This document shows positions 42,194 to 51,193 of a stretch of 52,050 nt of DNA, in pieces. The position numbers and the translations under genes were made by a program. The stretch is from assembly GCA_046094505.1 (NCBI GenBank), contig JBJTHN010000032.1, positions 1 through 52,050 of the forward strand, read 5' to 3'. Each line of letters begins with the position of its first letter. Position 1 is the first letter of the stretch. Origin of the DNA: RFTU01 sp046094505. GTDB lineage: Bacteria > Pseudomonadota > Gammaproteobacteria > Burkholderiales > Burkholderiaceae_C. The notes beneath the pieces are model-generated. The model was not told the DNA's origin. It did no database searches and saw nothing but the letters and a program-made list of their open reading frames with translations.

Positions 42194-43177
42194 ATGAAGC
42201 GTTTGTTGAGTCTTGTGGCTGCTCTCGGCCTGTCGGCAGGCCTGGCATCCAACGCCCTGGCGGCCTATCCAGACAAGCCCATCACCATCGTGGTGCCGTT
42301 CGCCGCAGGCGGCCCCACCGACAAAGTGGCCCGTGACCTGGGCGAGGTGTTGCGCAAGAGCCTGAACAACCAAAGCGTGATCATCGAAAACGTGGGTGGC
42401 GCAGGCGGCACGCTGGGTGCGGCCAAGGTGGCCAAGGCCGCACCGGACGGCTACACCCTGCTGCTGCACCACATCGGCATGGCCACCGCGCCGGCCCTGT
42501 ACCGCAAGATGCCGTACAACGTGATGAGCGACTTCGAGTTCCTGGGCATGGTCAATGATGTGCCCATGACCCTGGTGGGCCGCACCACGCTGCCGGCCAA
42601 CAACTTTGCCGAACTGCGCAAGTGGATCGACGCCAACAAGGGCAAGATCAACCTGGCCAACGCAGGCTTGGGCGCTGCGTCGCACCTGTGCGGCCTGCTG
42701 TTCCAGCAAAGCGTGGCCGTGGACATGACCACCGTGCCGTACAAGGGAACCGGCCCGGCCATGACCGACCTGATCGGCGGCCAGGTTGACCTGATGTGCG
42801 ACCAGACCACCAACACCACCGCCCAGATCGAAGGCGGCAAGATCAAGGCCTTTGCCGTGTCCACGAGCAAGCCCCTGACCACCCCGGCACTGGCCAAGCT
42901 GCCCACGCTCGACTCACTGGGCCTCAAGGGCTTCAACGTGAGCATCTGGCACGGCCTGTATGCCCCCAAGGGCACGCCCAAGGCGGCGCTGGACCAGGTC
43001 AACGCCGCGCTGCGCACCGCGCTGCGGGACCCTGAGTTCGTCAAGCGCCAGCAAGACCTGGGTGCGGTGGTGGTTACCGACGAGCGCCTGTCGCCGGCTG
43101 AGCACCGCAAGTTTGTGGAAGCCGAGATCAACAAGTGGGGTCCGGTCATCAAGGCCGCCGGGCAGTACGCGGACTGA
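42194..43177 (+). CDS. Bug-type tripartite tricarboxylate transporter binding protein
   Basis: A Bug/TctC periplasmic binding protein, 327 residues, with signal peptide MKRLLSLVAALGLSAGLASNALA. Family blocks are YPDKPITIVVPFAAGGPTDK, VENVGGAGGTLGAAKVAK-like residues and DGYTLLLHH, with the C-terminal KFVEAEINKWGPVIKAAG. Bug proteins are very numerous in Burkholderiales and bind carboxylates, often without adjacent membrane genes; none are here. It follows the PaaK-like ligase after 92 bases and ends at a terminator. Its ligand may be related to the ligase substrate. Confidence 0.93.
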   Translation: MKRLLSLVAALGLSAGLASNALAAYPDKPITIVVPFAAGGPTDKVARDLGEVLRKSLNNQSVIIENVGGAGGTLGAAKVAKAAPDGYTLLLHHIGMATAPALYRKMPYNVMSDFEFLGMVNDVPMTLVGRTTLPANNFAELRKWIDANKGKINLANAGLGAASHLCGLLFQQSVAVDMTTVPYKGTGPAMTDLIGGQVDLMCDQTTNTTAQIEGGKIKAFAVSTSKPLTTPALAKLPTLDSLGLKGFNVSIWHGLYAPKGTPKAALDQVNAALRTALRDPEFVKRQQDLGAVVVTDERLSPAEHRKFVEAEINKWGPVIKAAGQYAD

Positions 43178-43197
43178 CAGGGACGGTTGTTGTCCAC

Positions 43198-43222
43198 AAC
43201 GGGGCCTGCGGGCCCCGTTTTG
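43198..43222 (+). terminator. Intrinsic terminator after the Bug gene
   Basis: AACGGGGCC and GGCCCCGTT form a 9-bp stem around TGCG, followed by a T-rich stretch (TTTTGTTT). It stands between the Bug gene and the convergent CDF gene and may serve as terminator for both strands (AA pairs flank the other side). Confidence 0.85.
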
Positions 43223-43233
43223 TTTGCGTGGCC

Positions 43234-44133
43234 TTAGATCAGATCCTTCGGGTCATTGAAATGCGCCTCCACATCCATCGGCAGCAGTTGGATGGTGGCG
43301 CGAAGCCCGGGCACGGCGCTCATGAGCGCCTGCTCGACCGAGGTGCGCAACGCAGCGGAGCGGCCCAAGGTCCAGCCCGCGGGCATGTGCATGTGCAGGT
43401 CCACAAAGCGGCGCTGACCGGCCTGGCGGGTCACCACATGGTCAAAGCGGATCGCCTGGTGCGTGAACCCCTCGAGGGTGCGGTCAATCTCTTCGCGCAG
43501 GTGCGGCTCCAAGGCACGGTCCATCAGGCCGTCGGCTGAACGCCTGACCAGGTGCAGGGCTTCGCGCAGGATGTTCAGGGCCACCGCGATGGCCACCACG
43601 GGGTCAAGCCACATCCAACCCGTGTAGCCCACCAGCACCAGTGCGGCCACCACCCCCACCGAGGTCCACACGTCGGTGAACAAGTGTCGGGCATCGGCTT
43701 CCAGCGCAATAGAGCGGTGCTGCTTGGCCTTGCGCAACATGGCCCAGGCCAAGGCGCCGTTGAGTACCGCGCTGAACACCGACAAGGCCAAGCCCAAACC
43801 CAAGGCCTCCACCGGCTGGGGGTTGAACAGCCGGTGCACGGCCGCGCCGATGATGGCCACGGCCGCCACCAAAATGAGCACGCCCTCGAATCCGCTGGAG
43901 AAGTACTCGGCCTTGTGGTGGCCAAAGGGGTGGTCCTCGTCAGCCGGTTGCTGCGCCACCGTCACCATGGCCAGCGCGAACATGGCACCGGCGAGGTTGA
44001 CCAGGGACTCCATCGCATCGGACAGCAGGCTCACCGAATCGGTGAACCACCAGGCCCCGGTCTTCAAGGCAATCGTGAGCAGCGCTACCGCCACCGAGAG
44101 CTTCAGGTAGGTGTTCACCGACAGGCTCTTCAT
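43234..44133 (-). CDS. Cation diffusion facilitator (FieF/CzcD-like metal exporter)
   Basis: A CDF metal/proton antiporter of 299 residues with six membrane helices and a cytoplasmic C-terminal domain. The start is MKSLSVNTYLKLSVAVALL; PADEDHPFGHHKAEYFSSGF follows helix 2. The transport site, aligned to FieF (D45, D49, H153, D157), is E42, N46, H150 and D154 here: SLLSDAMESLVN in helix 2 and HLFTDVWTSVG in helix 5. That makes metal choice uncertain (Zn, Fe, Mn or Co). It probably has its own promoter; tyrS starts upstream on the same strand. Confidence 0.9.
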   Translation of the reverse strand: MKSLSVNTYLKLSVAVALLTIALKTGAWWFTDSVSLLSDAMESLVNLAGAMFALAMVTVAQQPADEDHPFGHHKAEYFSSGFEGVLILVAAVAIIGAAVHRLFNPQPVEALGLGLALSVFSAVLNGALAWAMLRKAKQHRSIALEADARHLFTDVWTSVGVVAALVLVGYTGWMWLDPVVAIAVALNILREALHLVRRSADGLMDRALEPHLREEIDRTLEGFTHQAIRFDHVVTRQAGQRRFVDLHMHMPAGWTLGRSAALRTSVEQALMSAVPGLRATIQLLPMDVEAHFNDPKDLI

Positions 44134-44220
44134 CGCGAACTCCGATCACGCTGAACGAAGGGGGAGCAGATGGGGCCGACGGTGCCGGCAGGGCCGGCCA
44201 AGCGCCCCGCCGGCGGGTCA

Positions 44221-45489
44221 TCAGCTCAAGTTCACGCGGGCGAACTTGCGCTTGCCCACCTGCACCACGAAGGTACCCGCGGGCAGCTTCAGGGCCTTGT
44301 CGCTGATCACACTCCCATCTACACGAACCCCACCGCCGTCGATCAATCGGTTGGCCTCGCTGGCCGAAGGCGCCAGGCCTGCGGCCTTGAGCAAAGCTGC
44401 AATGCCCAGCGGGGCTCCGGCAAGCGACACCTCGGGGATGACGTCGGGAATACCGCCGCGCGCCCGGTTGGCGAAGTCCTGCTCCGCAGCATCGGCGGCC
44501 GACGCGCCATGAAAGCGCTCGGTGATCTCGCGAGCCAGCATCACCTTGACTTCCTTGGGGTTGCGCCCGCCCAGCACTTGGGCCTTCAGGTCGGCAATCT
44601 CAGACTCCGCGCGGAACGACAGCAGGGTGTACCAACGCCACATCAGCTCGTCTGAAATCGACAGCACCTTGGCAAACATGGTGTTGGCCGGCTCGGTGAT
44701 GCCGATGGTGTTGTTCTTGCTTTTGGACATCTTGTCCACACCGTCCAGCCCCTCGAGCAGCGGCATGGTCAAGATGCACTGCGGCTCCTGGCCGTACTCT
44801 TCCTGGAGGTGGCGGCCCATGAGCAGGTTGAACTTCTGGTCGGTGCCGCCGAGTTCCAAGTCGCTCTTCAGGGCCACGGAGTCGTATCCCTGCATCAAGG
44901 GGTAAAGGAACTCGTGCACGCTGATGGCGGTGCCGGCCTTGTAGCGCTTGGTGAAGTCGTCGCGCTCCATCATCCGCGCCACCGTGTAGCGCGAAGCCAA
45001 GCCAATGATGCCTCGCGCACCCAATGGGTCACTCCACTCGCTGTTCCAGCGCACCTCGGCGTTGTCGAGCTTGATCACCAAGCCCACCTGTTCGAAGTAG
45101 GTCTTGGCGTTGCTTTCGATCTGGTCACGGGTAAGCGCCGGGCGGGTGCTGTTGCGCCCCGAGGGGTCGCCAATCATGGTGGTGAAGTCACCAATCAGCG
45201 GAATCACGCGGTGGCCCAGGTCCTGCAACTGGCGCATCTTGTTGAGCACCACGGTGTGGCCCAGGTGCAAGTCAGGCGCGGTGGGGTCCATGCCGAACTT
45301 GATGCGCAGCGGCGTTCCCGTGGCCTCGCTGCGCTGGAGTTTGCGCAGCCAGTCCGCGCGGGGCAGCAGTTCTTCGCAACCGCGCAGCGTCACGGCCAGG
45401 GCGGCCCGAACGGCATCAGAAGCGCCGCTCTCATCATGTGAGTGGGCACTTGCTTTTTCGGAAATCGCGGCGTGTTCGGGGTGGTTCAT
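44221..45489 (-). CDS. tyrS: Tyrosyl-tRNA synthetase
   Basis: TyrS charges tRNA-Tyr with tyrosine. I chose the ATG at 45489 (MNHPEHAAISEKASAHSHDE); earlier in-frame starts reach 45600 and lack conservation. The 422-residue protein has the HIGH-type PDLHLGHTVVLNK (HLGH at about 75-78), the KMSKS motif KMSKSKNNTIG and a C-terminal S4-like RNA-binding domain (NRLIDGGGVRVDGSVI, FVVQVGKRKFARV). It is divergent from the M23 peptidase gene. Confidence 0.96.
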   Translation of the reverse strand: MNHPEHAAISEKASAHSHDESGASDAVRAALAVTLRGCEELLPRADWLRKLQRSEATGTPLRIKFGMDPTAPDLHLGHTVVLNKMRQLQDLGHRVIPLIGDFTTMIGDPSGRNSTRPALTRDQIESNAKTYFEQVGLVIKLDNAEVRWNSEWSDPLGARGIIGLASRYTVARMMERDDFTKRYKAGTAISVHEFLYPLMQGYDSVALKSDLELGGTDQKFNLLMGRHLQEEYGQEPQCILTMPLLEGLDGVDKMSKSKNNTIGITEPANTMFAKVLSISDELMWRWYTLLSFRAESEIADLKAQVLGGRNPKEVKVMLAREITERFHGASAADAAEQDFANRARGGIPDVIPEVSLAGAPLGIAALLKAAGLAPSASEANRLIDGGGVRVDGSVISDKALKLPAGTFVVQVGKRKFARVNLS

Positions 45490-45660
45490 GGATGCAAAAA
45501 AGGGTTGATTTTTCACATCTGCCGATACAATTTCAAGTTCCTGACAGTGCCTCGTGCCTGCCCCAGATGCGGTTTGAATTCTAGCGACCGCCTGGGCCAA
45601 GCCCGAACCCGATTCGGCTATTGGGGAACCGTCAGGCTCCGTTTACCGGCCCCAGCTGTG

Positions 45661-45678
45661 GCCGACTCCCCAGTCGGC
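45661..45678 (+). repeat. Perfect hairpin upstream of the M23 peptidase gene
   Basis: GCCGACT-CCCC-AGTCGGC lies 31 bases before the start of the peptidase. It is not followed by a T run, so it could be a leader structure rather than a terminator. The remaining 219-base gap to tyrS holds a TACAAT at 45526-45531 that might be a -10, with only poor -35 matches. Confidence 0.5.
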
Positions 45679-45708
45679 TTCGGCGCAAGGCCCGTCTTTG
45701 TTTTTTGC

Positions 45709-47073
45709 ATGCAGCACCAAGCCATCGTCACTGCTGTTCAAGCCTGGGCCCAGGCGCACCGCCGCCGGCTGGTGTGGGGTTTTGGTGCTGGCCTGACCGG
45801 CTTGGCCGCCACCGCCTTCGGCTTGGCGCCTTTGGTGCCCACCGGGGCCGACCTGCCGCAGCAAACGGTCACCCAGGTGCTGCAGCCCGCAGCGGACGTG
45901 GTGGCACAGCTTGAAGCCCTGTCAGACCTGCCGCTTGAGCTGTACCGCTCTGACACCACGCGCAAGCAAGACACCGCTGAAACCCTGCTCACCCGCCTGG
46001 GTGTCAACGACCCCCAGGCCGCGGCCTACATCCGGCAAGACCGCCAAGCCCGAAAGCTGCTCGAAGGCAGGCCCCAAAAGATGGTGCGCGCCAAGGCCGA
46101 TGCGGCCGGCCGGCTCATTGAGCTGGTGGCGCGCTACCCGGCCGAACAGCGCAACCTGGCCGACACCCACTTCACCCGGCTGACCCTCAAGCTTGTGGAC
46201 GGTGCCTGGGTGACCGACCTCGAGACCGCCGAACTGCAGTCGCGGGTTCAGCTGGGCAGCGGCACCATCCGCTCGTCTCTGTTTGCGGCCACCGACGAAG
46301 CGCAAATGCCCGACGCCATCGCCTCGCAGATGGCTGAAATCTTCTCCGGCGACATCGACTTTCACCGCGAACTCAAGCGGGGCGACGCCTTCAGCGTGGT
46401 GTACGAAACGCTGATGGCCGATGGTGAGCCCATCAATTGGAACCAGGCCGCAGGCCGCGTGCTGGCAGCCGAATTCGTCAACAACGGTCGGGTGCACCAG
46501 GCGGTGTGGTTCAAAGATGCCCAGCGCGGCAGCTACTACGATTTCGGTGGCAAGAGCAAACGGCGCGCCTTCCTGGCCAGCCCCATGGAGTTCTCTCGCG
46601 TCACCTCGGGCTTTGCCATGCGCTTTCACCCGATCCACCAGCGCGTGATGGCCCACTCGGGCGTGGACTACGCCGCACCCGTGGGCACACCCGCGCGTAC
46701 CGTGGCCGATGGCACCGTGGAGTTCGCCGGCTGGCAGGGCGGCTACGGCAACACCGTGGTGGTGCGCCACGGCGCCGACAAAACCACCTTGTACGCCCAC
46801 CTCAGCCGCATCGACGTGCGCCGCGGCGAGCGTGTACAACAGGGCCAGCGCATCGGCGCCGTGGGCGCCACCGGTACGGCCACCGGGCCGCACCTGCACT
46901 ATGAGTTCCGCGTCAACGGCCGCCACGTAGACCCCTTGAAGGCTGCCCGCAATGCCGCGCCGGTTCCGCTGTCTGAACAATCACGCGGAGCCTTCATGGC
47001 CCGGGCGGAGCTGCTGCGCACCAAGCTGGACGTGGCTGCCACCCTGGTGGGCGACTCAGGCCGCGGCGACTGA
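45709..47073 (+). CDS. M23-family (LytM) cell-wall peptidase
   Basis: A periplasmic metallopeptidase of the LytM/Spr-like group, which cuts peptidoglycan cross-links. The ATG at 45709 gives 454 residues with an N-terminal membrane anchor (WGFGAGLTGLAATAFGLAPL), a helical LysM-free middle part with ELVARYPAEQRNL, then the M23 domain: HSGVDYAAPVGTPARTV (HxxxD zinc ligands), GGYGNTVVVRHG and the catalytic HLHYEFRVNG. It may work in division or cell separation. AnmK, a cell-wall recycling gene, follows after 20 bases. Confidence 0.92.
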   Translation: MQHQAIVTAVQAWAQAHRRRLVWGFGAGLTGLAATAFGLAPLVPTGADLPQQTVTQVLQPAADVVAQLEALSDLPLELYRSDTTRKQDTAETLLTRLGVNDPQAAAYIRQDRQARKLLEGRPQKMVRAKADAAGRLIELVARYPAEQRNLADTHFTRLTLKLVDGAWVTDLETAELQSRVQLGSGTIRSSLFAATDEAQMPDAIASQMAEIFSGDIDFHRELKRGDAFSVVYETLMADGEPINWNQAAGRVLAAEFVNNGRVHQAVWFKDAQRGSYYDFGGKSKRRAFLASPMEFSRVTSGFAMRFHPIHQRVMAHSGVDYAAPVGTPARTVADGTVEFAGWQGGYGNTVVVRHGADKTTLYAHLSRIDVRRGERVQQGQRIGAVGATGTATGPHLHYEFRVNGRHVDPLKAARNAAPVPLSEQSRGAFMARAELLRTKLDVAATLVGDSGRGD

Positions 47074-47093
47074 CAGCCGCCGGGCAGCCTGCA

Positions 47094-48248
47094 GTGGCCC
47101 CAGCCCCAAACCCCGCGCTCCCTACCCTGACCATCGGGCTGATGTCCGGCACGTCGTTGGACGGCCTGGACGGCGTTCTGCTGCGCTGGCGCGCTGACAG
47201 CGCCACCTTCGACACCCTGTCGCGCGCCCGCGGCGAATTCGAAGCCGGGCTTCGGGCCGAACTGCTGGCGCTCAACACCGCCGGGCACAACGAATTGCAC
47301 CGCGCGGCTTTGGCCGCCAACCGCATGAGTGAAGCCGCTGCCACCGTGGTGGGCGATCTCTTGCACCAGGCCGGCATGCAGGCCCAGGCCGTGGCGGCCA
47401 TCGGGCTGCACGGCCAAACCGTGCGTCACCGTCCCGGCGACTTTGATGGCAGGGGCTACACCCTGCAGCTGCACAACGCCAGTCTCTTGGCCGAGCTCAC
47501 GGGCATCGATGTGGTCTGCGACTTTCGCAGCCGAGACGTGGCCGCCGGTGGCCAAGGCGCGCCCCTGGTGCCCGCCTTTCACGCCGGCGTGTTCCAGGAA
47601 TCAAGCCGCGATGTGGCCGTGCTCAACCTGGGCGGCATCGCCAACCTCACCCTCTTGCCAGCACACGGGCACATCGGCGGCTTTGATTGCGGGCCCGCCA
47701 ATGTACTGATGGACCTGTGGGCCCAGCGGCACCTGGGCCAAGCGTACGATGAAGAGGGCCGATGGGCCGCCAGCGGCACGGTGCAGCCGGCCTTGCTGCA
47801 GCGTTGGCAAGCCGACGCCTTTTTTTCCAGGCCAGCCCCCAAGAGCACGGGGCGTGACCTGTTCAACGCGCCTTGGCTGCAGGCCGCAGATGTGTCGGGC
47901 CATCGGCCTGAGGATGTGCAGGCCACCTTGTGCGAACTGAGCGCCTGGTGTGTGGACGATCACCTGGCGCGCGAGCTGCCCACAGCCTCACGGCTTTGGG
48001 TGTGCGGCGGCGGTGCTTTGAACCGTGCCCTGATGCAGCGCTTGGAACAGCGGCTGCAGGCACGCTTGGGCCCTGAAGCCCATGTGGCATCCACACAGGC
48101 CGCCGGGCTGGACCCTCTGGACGTGGAGGCCGCAGCCTTCGCTTGGCTGGCCCTGAGGTTCTTGCAGGGCCAAGCGGGCAACGTGGTGCGGGTGACCGGG
48201 GCGCGTGGGCCCCGGATTCTGGGCGCGCTGTACCCCGGTTCGCGCTGA
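47094..48248 (+). CDS. anmK: Anhydro-N-acetylmuramic acid kinase
   Basis: AnmK phosphorylates and opens 1,6-anhydro-MurNAc in peptidoglycan recycling, giving MurNAc-6-phosphate. The 384-residue protein has the ATP-binding start TIGLMSGTSLDGLDGVLL, AIGLHGQTVRHRP, LNLGGIANLTLLP and the adenosine motif WVCGGGALNRALMQRL. The start is a GTG at 47094; a later ATG at 47142 would remove the conserved beginning. It probably shares a transcript with the M23 peptidase gene, a logical pair in wall turnover. Confidence 0.95.
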   Translation: MAPAPNPALPTLTIGLMSGTSLDGLDGVLLRWRADSATFDTLSRARGEFEAGLRAELLALNTAGHNELHRAALAANRMSEAAATVVGDLLHQAGMQAQAVAAIGLHGQTVRHRPGDFDGRGYTLQLHNASLLAELTGIDVVCDFRSRDVAAGGQGAPLVPAFHAGVFQESSRDVAVLNLGGIANLTLLPAHGHIGGFDCGPANVLMDLWAQRHLGQAYDEEGRWAASGTVQPALLQRWQADAFFSRPAPKSTGRDLFNAPWLQAADVSGHRPEDVQATLCELSAWCVDDHLARELPTASRLWVCGGGALNRALMQRLEQRLQARLGPEAHVASTQAAGLDPLDVEAAAFAWLALRFLQGQAGNVVRVTGARGPRILGALYPGSR

Positions 48249-48327
48249 ACAAGCCCGGGGTTTGGCAGGGCCAGAGAGCCCCAGGGGCCTGGGCTAGGGA
48301 GGCTGGCCCCCCAGCGTGGGTGGACTG

Positions 48328-48702
48328 TCAGACCGAGAACGACGAGCCGCAACCGCAGGTGGTCGTGGCGTTGGGGTTCTTGATCACAAACTGCGCGCCC
48401 TGTAGGTCTTCCTTGTAGTCGATCTCAGCGCCCATCAGGTACTGCAGGCTCATGGCGTCGATCAACAAGGTCACGCCGTTCTTCTGCATCTGGGTGTCGT
48501 CTTCATTGACGGCTTCGTCGAAGGTGAAGCCGTACTGGAAACCCGAGCAGCCGCCGCCCTGCACGAACACGCGCAGCTTGAGTTCGGGATTGCCTTCTTC
48601 GGCCACCAGGTCGGCCACCTTGGCCGCGGCGCTGTCGGTGAAGACCAGCGGAGCGGGCATACCGTCGGTGGTGAGGTTGACTTGCTCGGCAACAGCGTTC
48701 AT
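48328..48702 (-). CDS. erpA: Iron-sulfur cluster insertion protein ErpA
   Basis: ErpA is an A-type carrier that delivers Fe-S clusters to essential enzymes. The ATG at 48702 follows GGAGGAATT, giving 124 residues. The cluster cysteines are in QGGGCSGFQYGF and at the end in TTTCGCGSSFSV. The longer reading from 48843 crosses the rpsI terminator. It sits after rplM-rpsI on the same strand, as in other betaproteobacteria, but with a strong terminator between. Confidence 0.95.
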   Translation of the reverse strand: MNAVAEQVNLTTDGMPAPLVFTDSAAAKVADLVAEEGNPELKLRVFVQGGGCSGFQYGFTFDEAVNEDDTQMQKNGVTLLIDAMSLQYLMGAEIDYKEDLQGAQFVIKNPNATTTCGCGSSFSV

Positions 48703-48798
48703 GGCTAATTCCTCCAATTTCAGTGGGATTATGGCGCGGGGCGGACCAGCGCGTGCAAGGCCTGATGGCCAAAGGGTGTTTGGGCGCCGCGCCCCATG

Positions 48799-48833
48799 AA
48801 AAAAGCCACCGGGCGCAAACCGCACACGGTGGC
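48799..48833 (-). terminator. Intrinsic terminator of rplM-rpsI
   Basis: On the minus strand GCCACCG and CGGTGGC pair around a 15-base loop and are followed by six T residues. It lies about 50 bases after the rpsI stop and before the erpA promoter region. Confidence 0.9.
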
Positions 48834-48882
48834 TTTTCGGCAAGCGCCTGGCCGCAAGGCCGCAGGCGCCTGCGCAGGCCGA

Positions 48883-49275
48883 TCAGCGCTTGCTGAACTG
48901 CTTGCGGCGACGGGCGCCGTGCAGACCGACCTTCTTACGTTCCACCTCGCGGGCGTCACGGGTCACAAAGCCGGCGCGGCTGAGTTCGGGCTTGAGCGCC
49001 GCGTCGTAGTCGATCAGCGCACGGGTCACGCCATGGCGCACAGCGCCGGCTTGGCCCGATTCGCCACCACCGTGCACATTGACCTTGATGTCAAAGGCTT
49101 CGGCGTTGTTGGTCAGCATCAGGGGCTGCTTGACGATCATGATGGACGTCTGGCGGCCGAAGTACTGCTCAACAGGCTTGCCGTTGACGGTGATCTGGCC
49201 GGTGCCCTTCTTGATGAAGACACGGGCCACCGAGCTCTTGCGGCGGCCGGTACCGTAGTTCCAATTTCCGATCAT
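48883..49275 (-). CDS. rpsI: 30S ribosomal protein S9
   Basis: S9 of 130 residues, with MIGNWNYGTGRRKSSVARVF, FDIKVNVHGGGESGQAGAVR and the basic tail REVERKKVGLHGARRRKQFS that reaches the P-site tRNA. It ends SKR, as expected. It is 9 bases downstream of rplM, the universal order. Confidence 0.98.
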   Translation of the reverse strand: MIGNWNYGTGRRKSSVARVFIKKGTGQITVNGKPVEQYFGRQTSIMIVKQPLMLTNNAEAFDIKVNVHGGGESGQAGAVRHGVTRALIDYDAALKPELSRAGFVTRDAREVERKKVGLHGARRRKQFSKR

Positions 49276-49284
49276 GGCCGTTCC

Positions 49285-49713
49285 TTAGATCTCAAGCGTC
49301 TTGGGTTGCTGGGCGGTGTGCGGGTGCGAGGCACCGGCATAAACCTTGAGCTTCTTGACCATCGCGTAACCCAGCGGGCCCTTGGGCAGCATGCCCTTGA
49401 CGGCCTTCTCCAGCGCGCGGCCGGGGTGCTTGGCTTGCATGTCCTTGAACTTGGTGGCGTAGATGCCGCCGGGGAAGCCCGAGTGGCGGTAGTACACCTT
49501 GTCTTCGGCCTTGTTGCCGGTGACACGAAGCTTGTCGGCATTGACGACGACGATGAAATCGCCGGTGTCGACGTGAGGCGTGTAAATGGCCTTGTGCTTG
49601 CCGCGCAAACGGAGTGCCACTTCGCTGGCAACACGTCCGAGCACCTTGTCGGTGGCGTCAATCACATACCACTCGTGCTTCACTTCGGCCGGCTTGGCGC
49701 TGAAGGTCTTCAT
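49285..49713 (-). CDS. rplM: 50S ribosomal protein L13
   Basis: L13 of 142 residues from the ATG at 49713 (MKTFSAKPAEVKHEWYVIDA). It has VLGRVASEVALRLRGKHKA, DTGDFIVVVNADKLRVTGNK and LPKGPLGYAMVKKLKVYAGA. The longer in-frame reading to 49854 is the mRNA leader. In E. coli L13 represses its own operon through the leader; the long leader here may do the same. Confidence 0.98.
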   Translation of the reverse strand: MKTFSAKPAEVKHEWYVIDATDKVLGRVASEVALRLRGKHKAIYTPHVDTGDFIVVVNADKLRVTGNKAEDKVYYRHSGFPGGIYATKFKDMQAKHPGRALEKAVKGMLPKGPLGYAMVKKLKVYAGASHPHTAQQPKTLEI

Positions 49714-49936
49714 GAGAGTCTTTCTAGGAAGCGGCAGCTGTTTGTTGGCGGTTGGCTCTGCACAAGTGCCCCACTTCGGTGCCGATTCTGCTGTTCGGCC
49801 TCTCAGCGGCGGCCCCATGTTGAAAGGCTCGTGGCGGGCCACAACCCACCGCAAGCCATCTCAAGACGAGACGCAACCATTCCCCGCTGCCAACGGGAAA
49901 GCCCAACAGTATAGCGCAGGCCGGGAAATGGGCCAA
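49714..49936 (-). promoter_or_regulatory. rplM-rpsI promoter and about 190-base leader
   Basis: On the minus strand TTGGCC (49931-49936) is 17 bases from TATACT (49908-49913), a good sigma-70 pair. Transcription would start near 49901, leaving a leader of about 188 bases before the L13 ATG. I saw no conserved L13-binding fold I could name. The 317-base gap to srkA holds this unit and, at its other end, the upstream region of srkA. Confidence 0.65.
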
Positions 49937-50030
49937 ACCGGAGCGGGGCGCCCCGCCGATGGCCCATCCGGGCAGGCCTTGGGGCCCGCTGCGGGGCAGG
50001 TTCAGGGGCCCGGGCCGCGTACAGTGCGGC

Positions 50031-51074
50031 ATGTCCGAACCGAACCTGACCGCCGGGGCACGCCACATCGGCGGGTTTGCTGAGCTGCAGCCCCATGAGG
50101 TGCTCAGCGCCCTGGATGCCGTGGGCCTGCGTGGCGACGGGCGGCTGCTGCAGCTGAACTCCTATGAAAACCGGGTGTTTCAGGTGTTCCTGGAGTCGGG
50201 GGAAGCCGTGGTGGCCAAGTTCTACCGGCCCGGGCGCTGGACAGATGCCCAGATCCTGGAGGAACACAGCTTTGCCTGGGCCCTGCAAGACCAAGAGGTG
50301 CCCGTCGTGGCCCCCCTGCCCCTGATGGTGGATGCCGCGCCGGCGTCTGGGGGCCAGGTGGCCGTCAGTGGCGAACACCGTACCCTGGCCTGTTGGACCC
50401 ACGGCGCGCAGGCGTGGCGCTTTGCCGTGTGCCCCCGAAAGGCCGGCCGGGCCCCCGAAATCGACGACGCCACCACCTTGGAGTGGATCGGGCGCTTCGT
50501 GGCCCGGCTGCACCAGGTGGGCGCCCGCCAGCCCTTTGCCCACCGCCGAACGCTGACGGTGGACACCTGGGGGCGTGCCAACCAGCGCTGGCTCCTGGAC
50601 AGCGGTGTGCTCACGCCCGGGGAGCGCGCGGCCTGGCAAGACGCCTGCGACCGCGCCCTGGCTGCGGCTGCACAGGCCTTTGAAGCGGCTGGCCCCGTGC
50701 AGCGCCTGCGGCTGCACGGCGACGCGCACCCGGGCAACATCCTGTGGCGAGAAGAAGGCCCGCATGTGGTGGACCTGGACGACGCCTGCAACGGGCCGGC
50801 GGTGCAAGACCTGTGGATGCTCATGCCTGGCGACGAAGCGGGCCGAGCCCGCAGCCTGCGGCTGCTGCTGCAGGGCTACGAGACGGTGCGTGACTTCGAC
50901 GATGCCGAACTCGCCCTGATCGAGCCGCTGCGCACGCTGCGCATGATCCAGCACAGCGCCTGGATTGCCCAACGGTGGGAAGACCCGGCATTTCCGCGGG
51001 CGTTTCCGCACTTTGGGACTGCGGCGTATTGGAGCGAGCAGACCACGCAGTTGCGGGAGCAGCTCGGCCCTTAA
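50031..51074 (+). CDS. srkA: Stress response kinase SrkA (YihE/RdoA-like)
   Basis: SrkA is an aminoglycoside-phosphotransferase-like serine/threonine kinase that protects against stress-induced death. The ATG at 50031 gives 347 residues. Motifs are LNSYENRVFQVFLESGEAVV, VVAKFYRPGRWTDAQILEEH (ATP lysine), the catalytic RLHGDAHPGNILW (about residue 229) and the metal site VVDLDDACNGPAVQDLWML. An earlier start at 49959 adds 24 unconserved residues. It is divergent from rplM and probably alone. Confidence 0.94.
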   Translation: MSEPNLTAGARHIGGFAELQPHEVLSALDAVGLRGDGRLLQLNSYENRVFQVFLESGEAVVAKFYRPGRWTDAQILEEHSFAWALQDQEVPVVAPLPLMVDAAPASGGQVAVSGEHRTLACWTHGAQAWRFAVCPRKAGRAPEIDDATTLEWIGRFVARLHQVGARQPFAHRRTLTVDTWGRANQRWLLDSGVLTPGERAAWQDACDRALAAAAQAFEAAGPVQRLRLHGDAHPGNILWREEGPHVVDLDDACNGPAVQDLWMLMPGDEAGRARSLRLLLQGYETVRDFDDAELALIEPLRTLRMIQHSAWIAQRWEDPAFPRAFPHFGTAAYWSEQTTQLREQLGP

Positions 51075-51193
51075 GGTGCTGCCGGCCTGCCACGAGTAGA
51101 GCAACGCCGCACATCATGGGCCTGCCCAGAGCGCTGAGGTGCCGCGGGGGTGCGGCCCTGCGCCGGGGATTAAAGCCGAGAGACGACGGGAGA

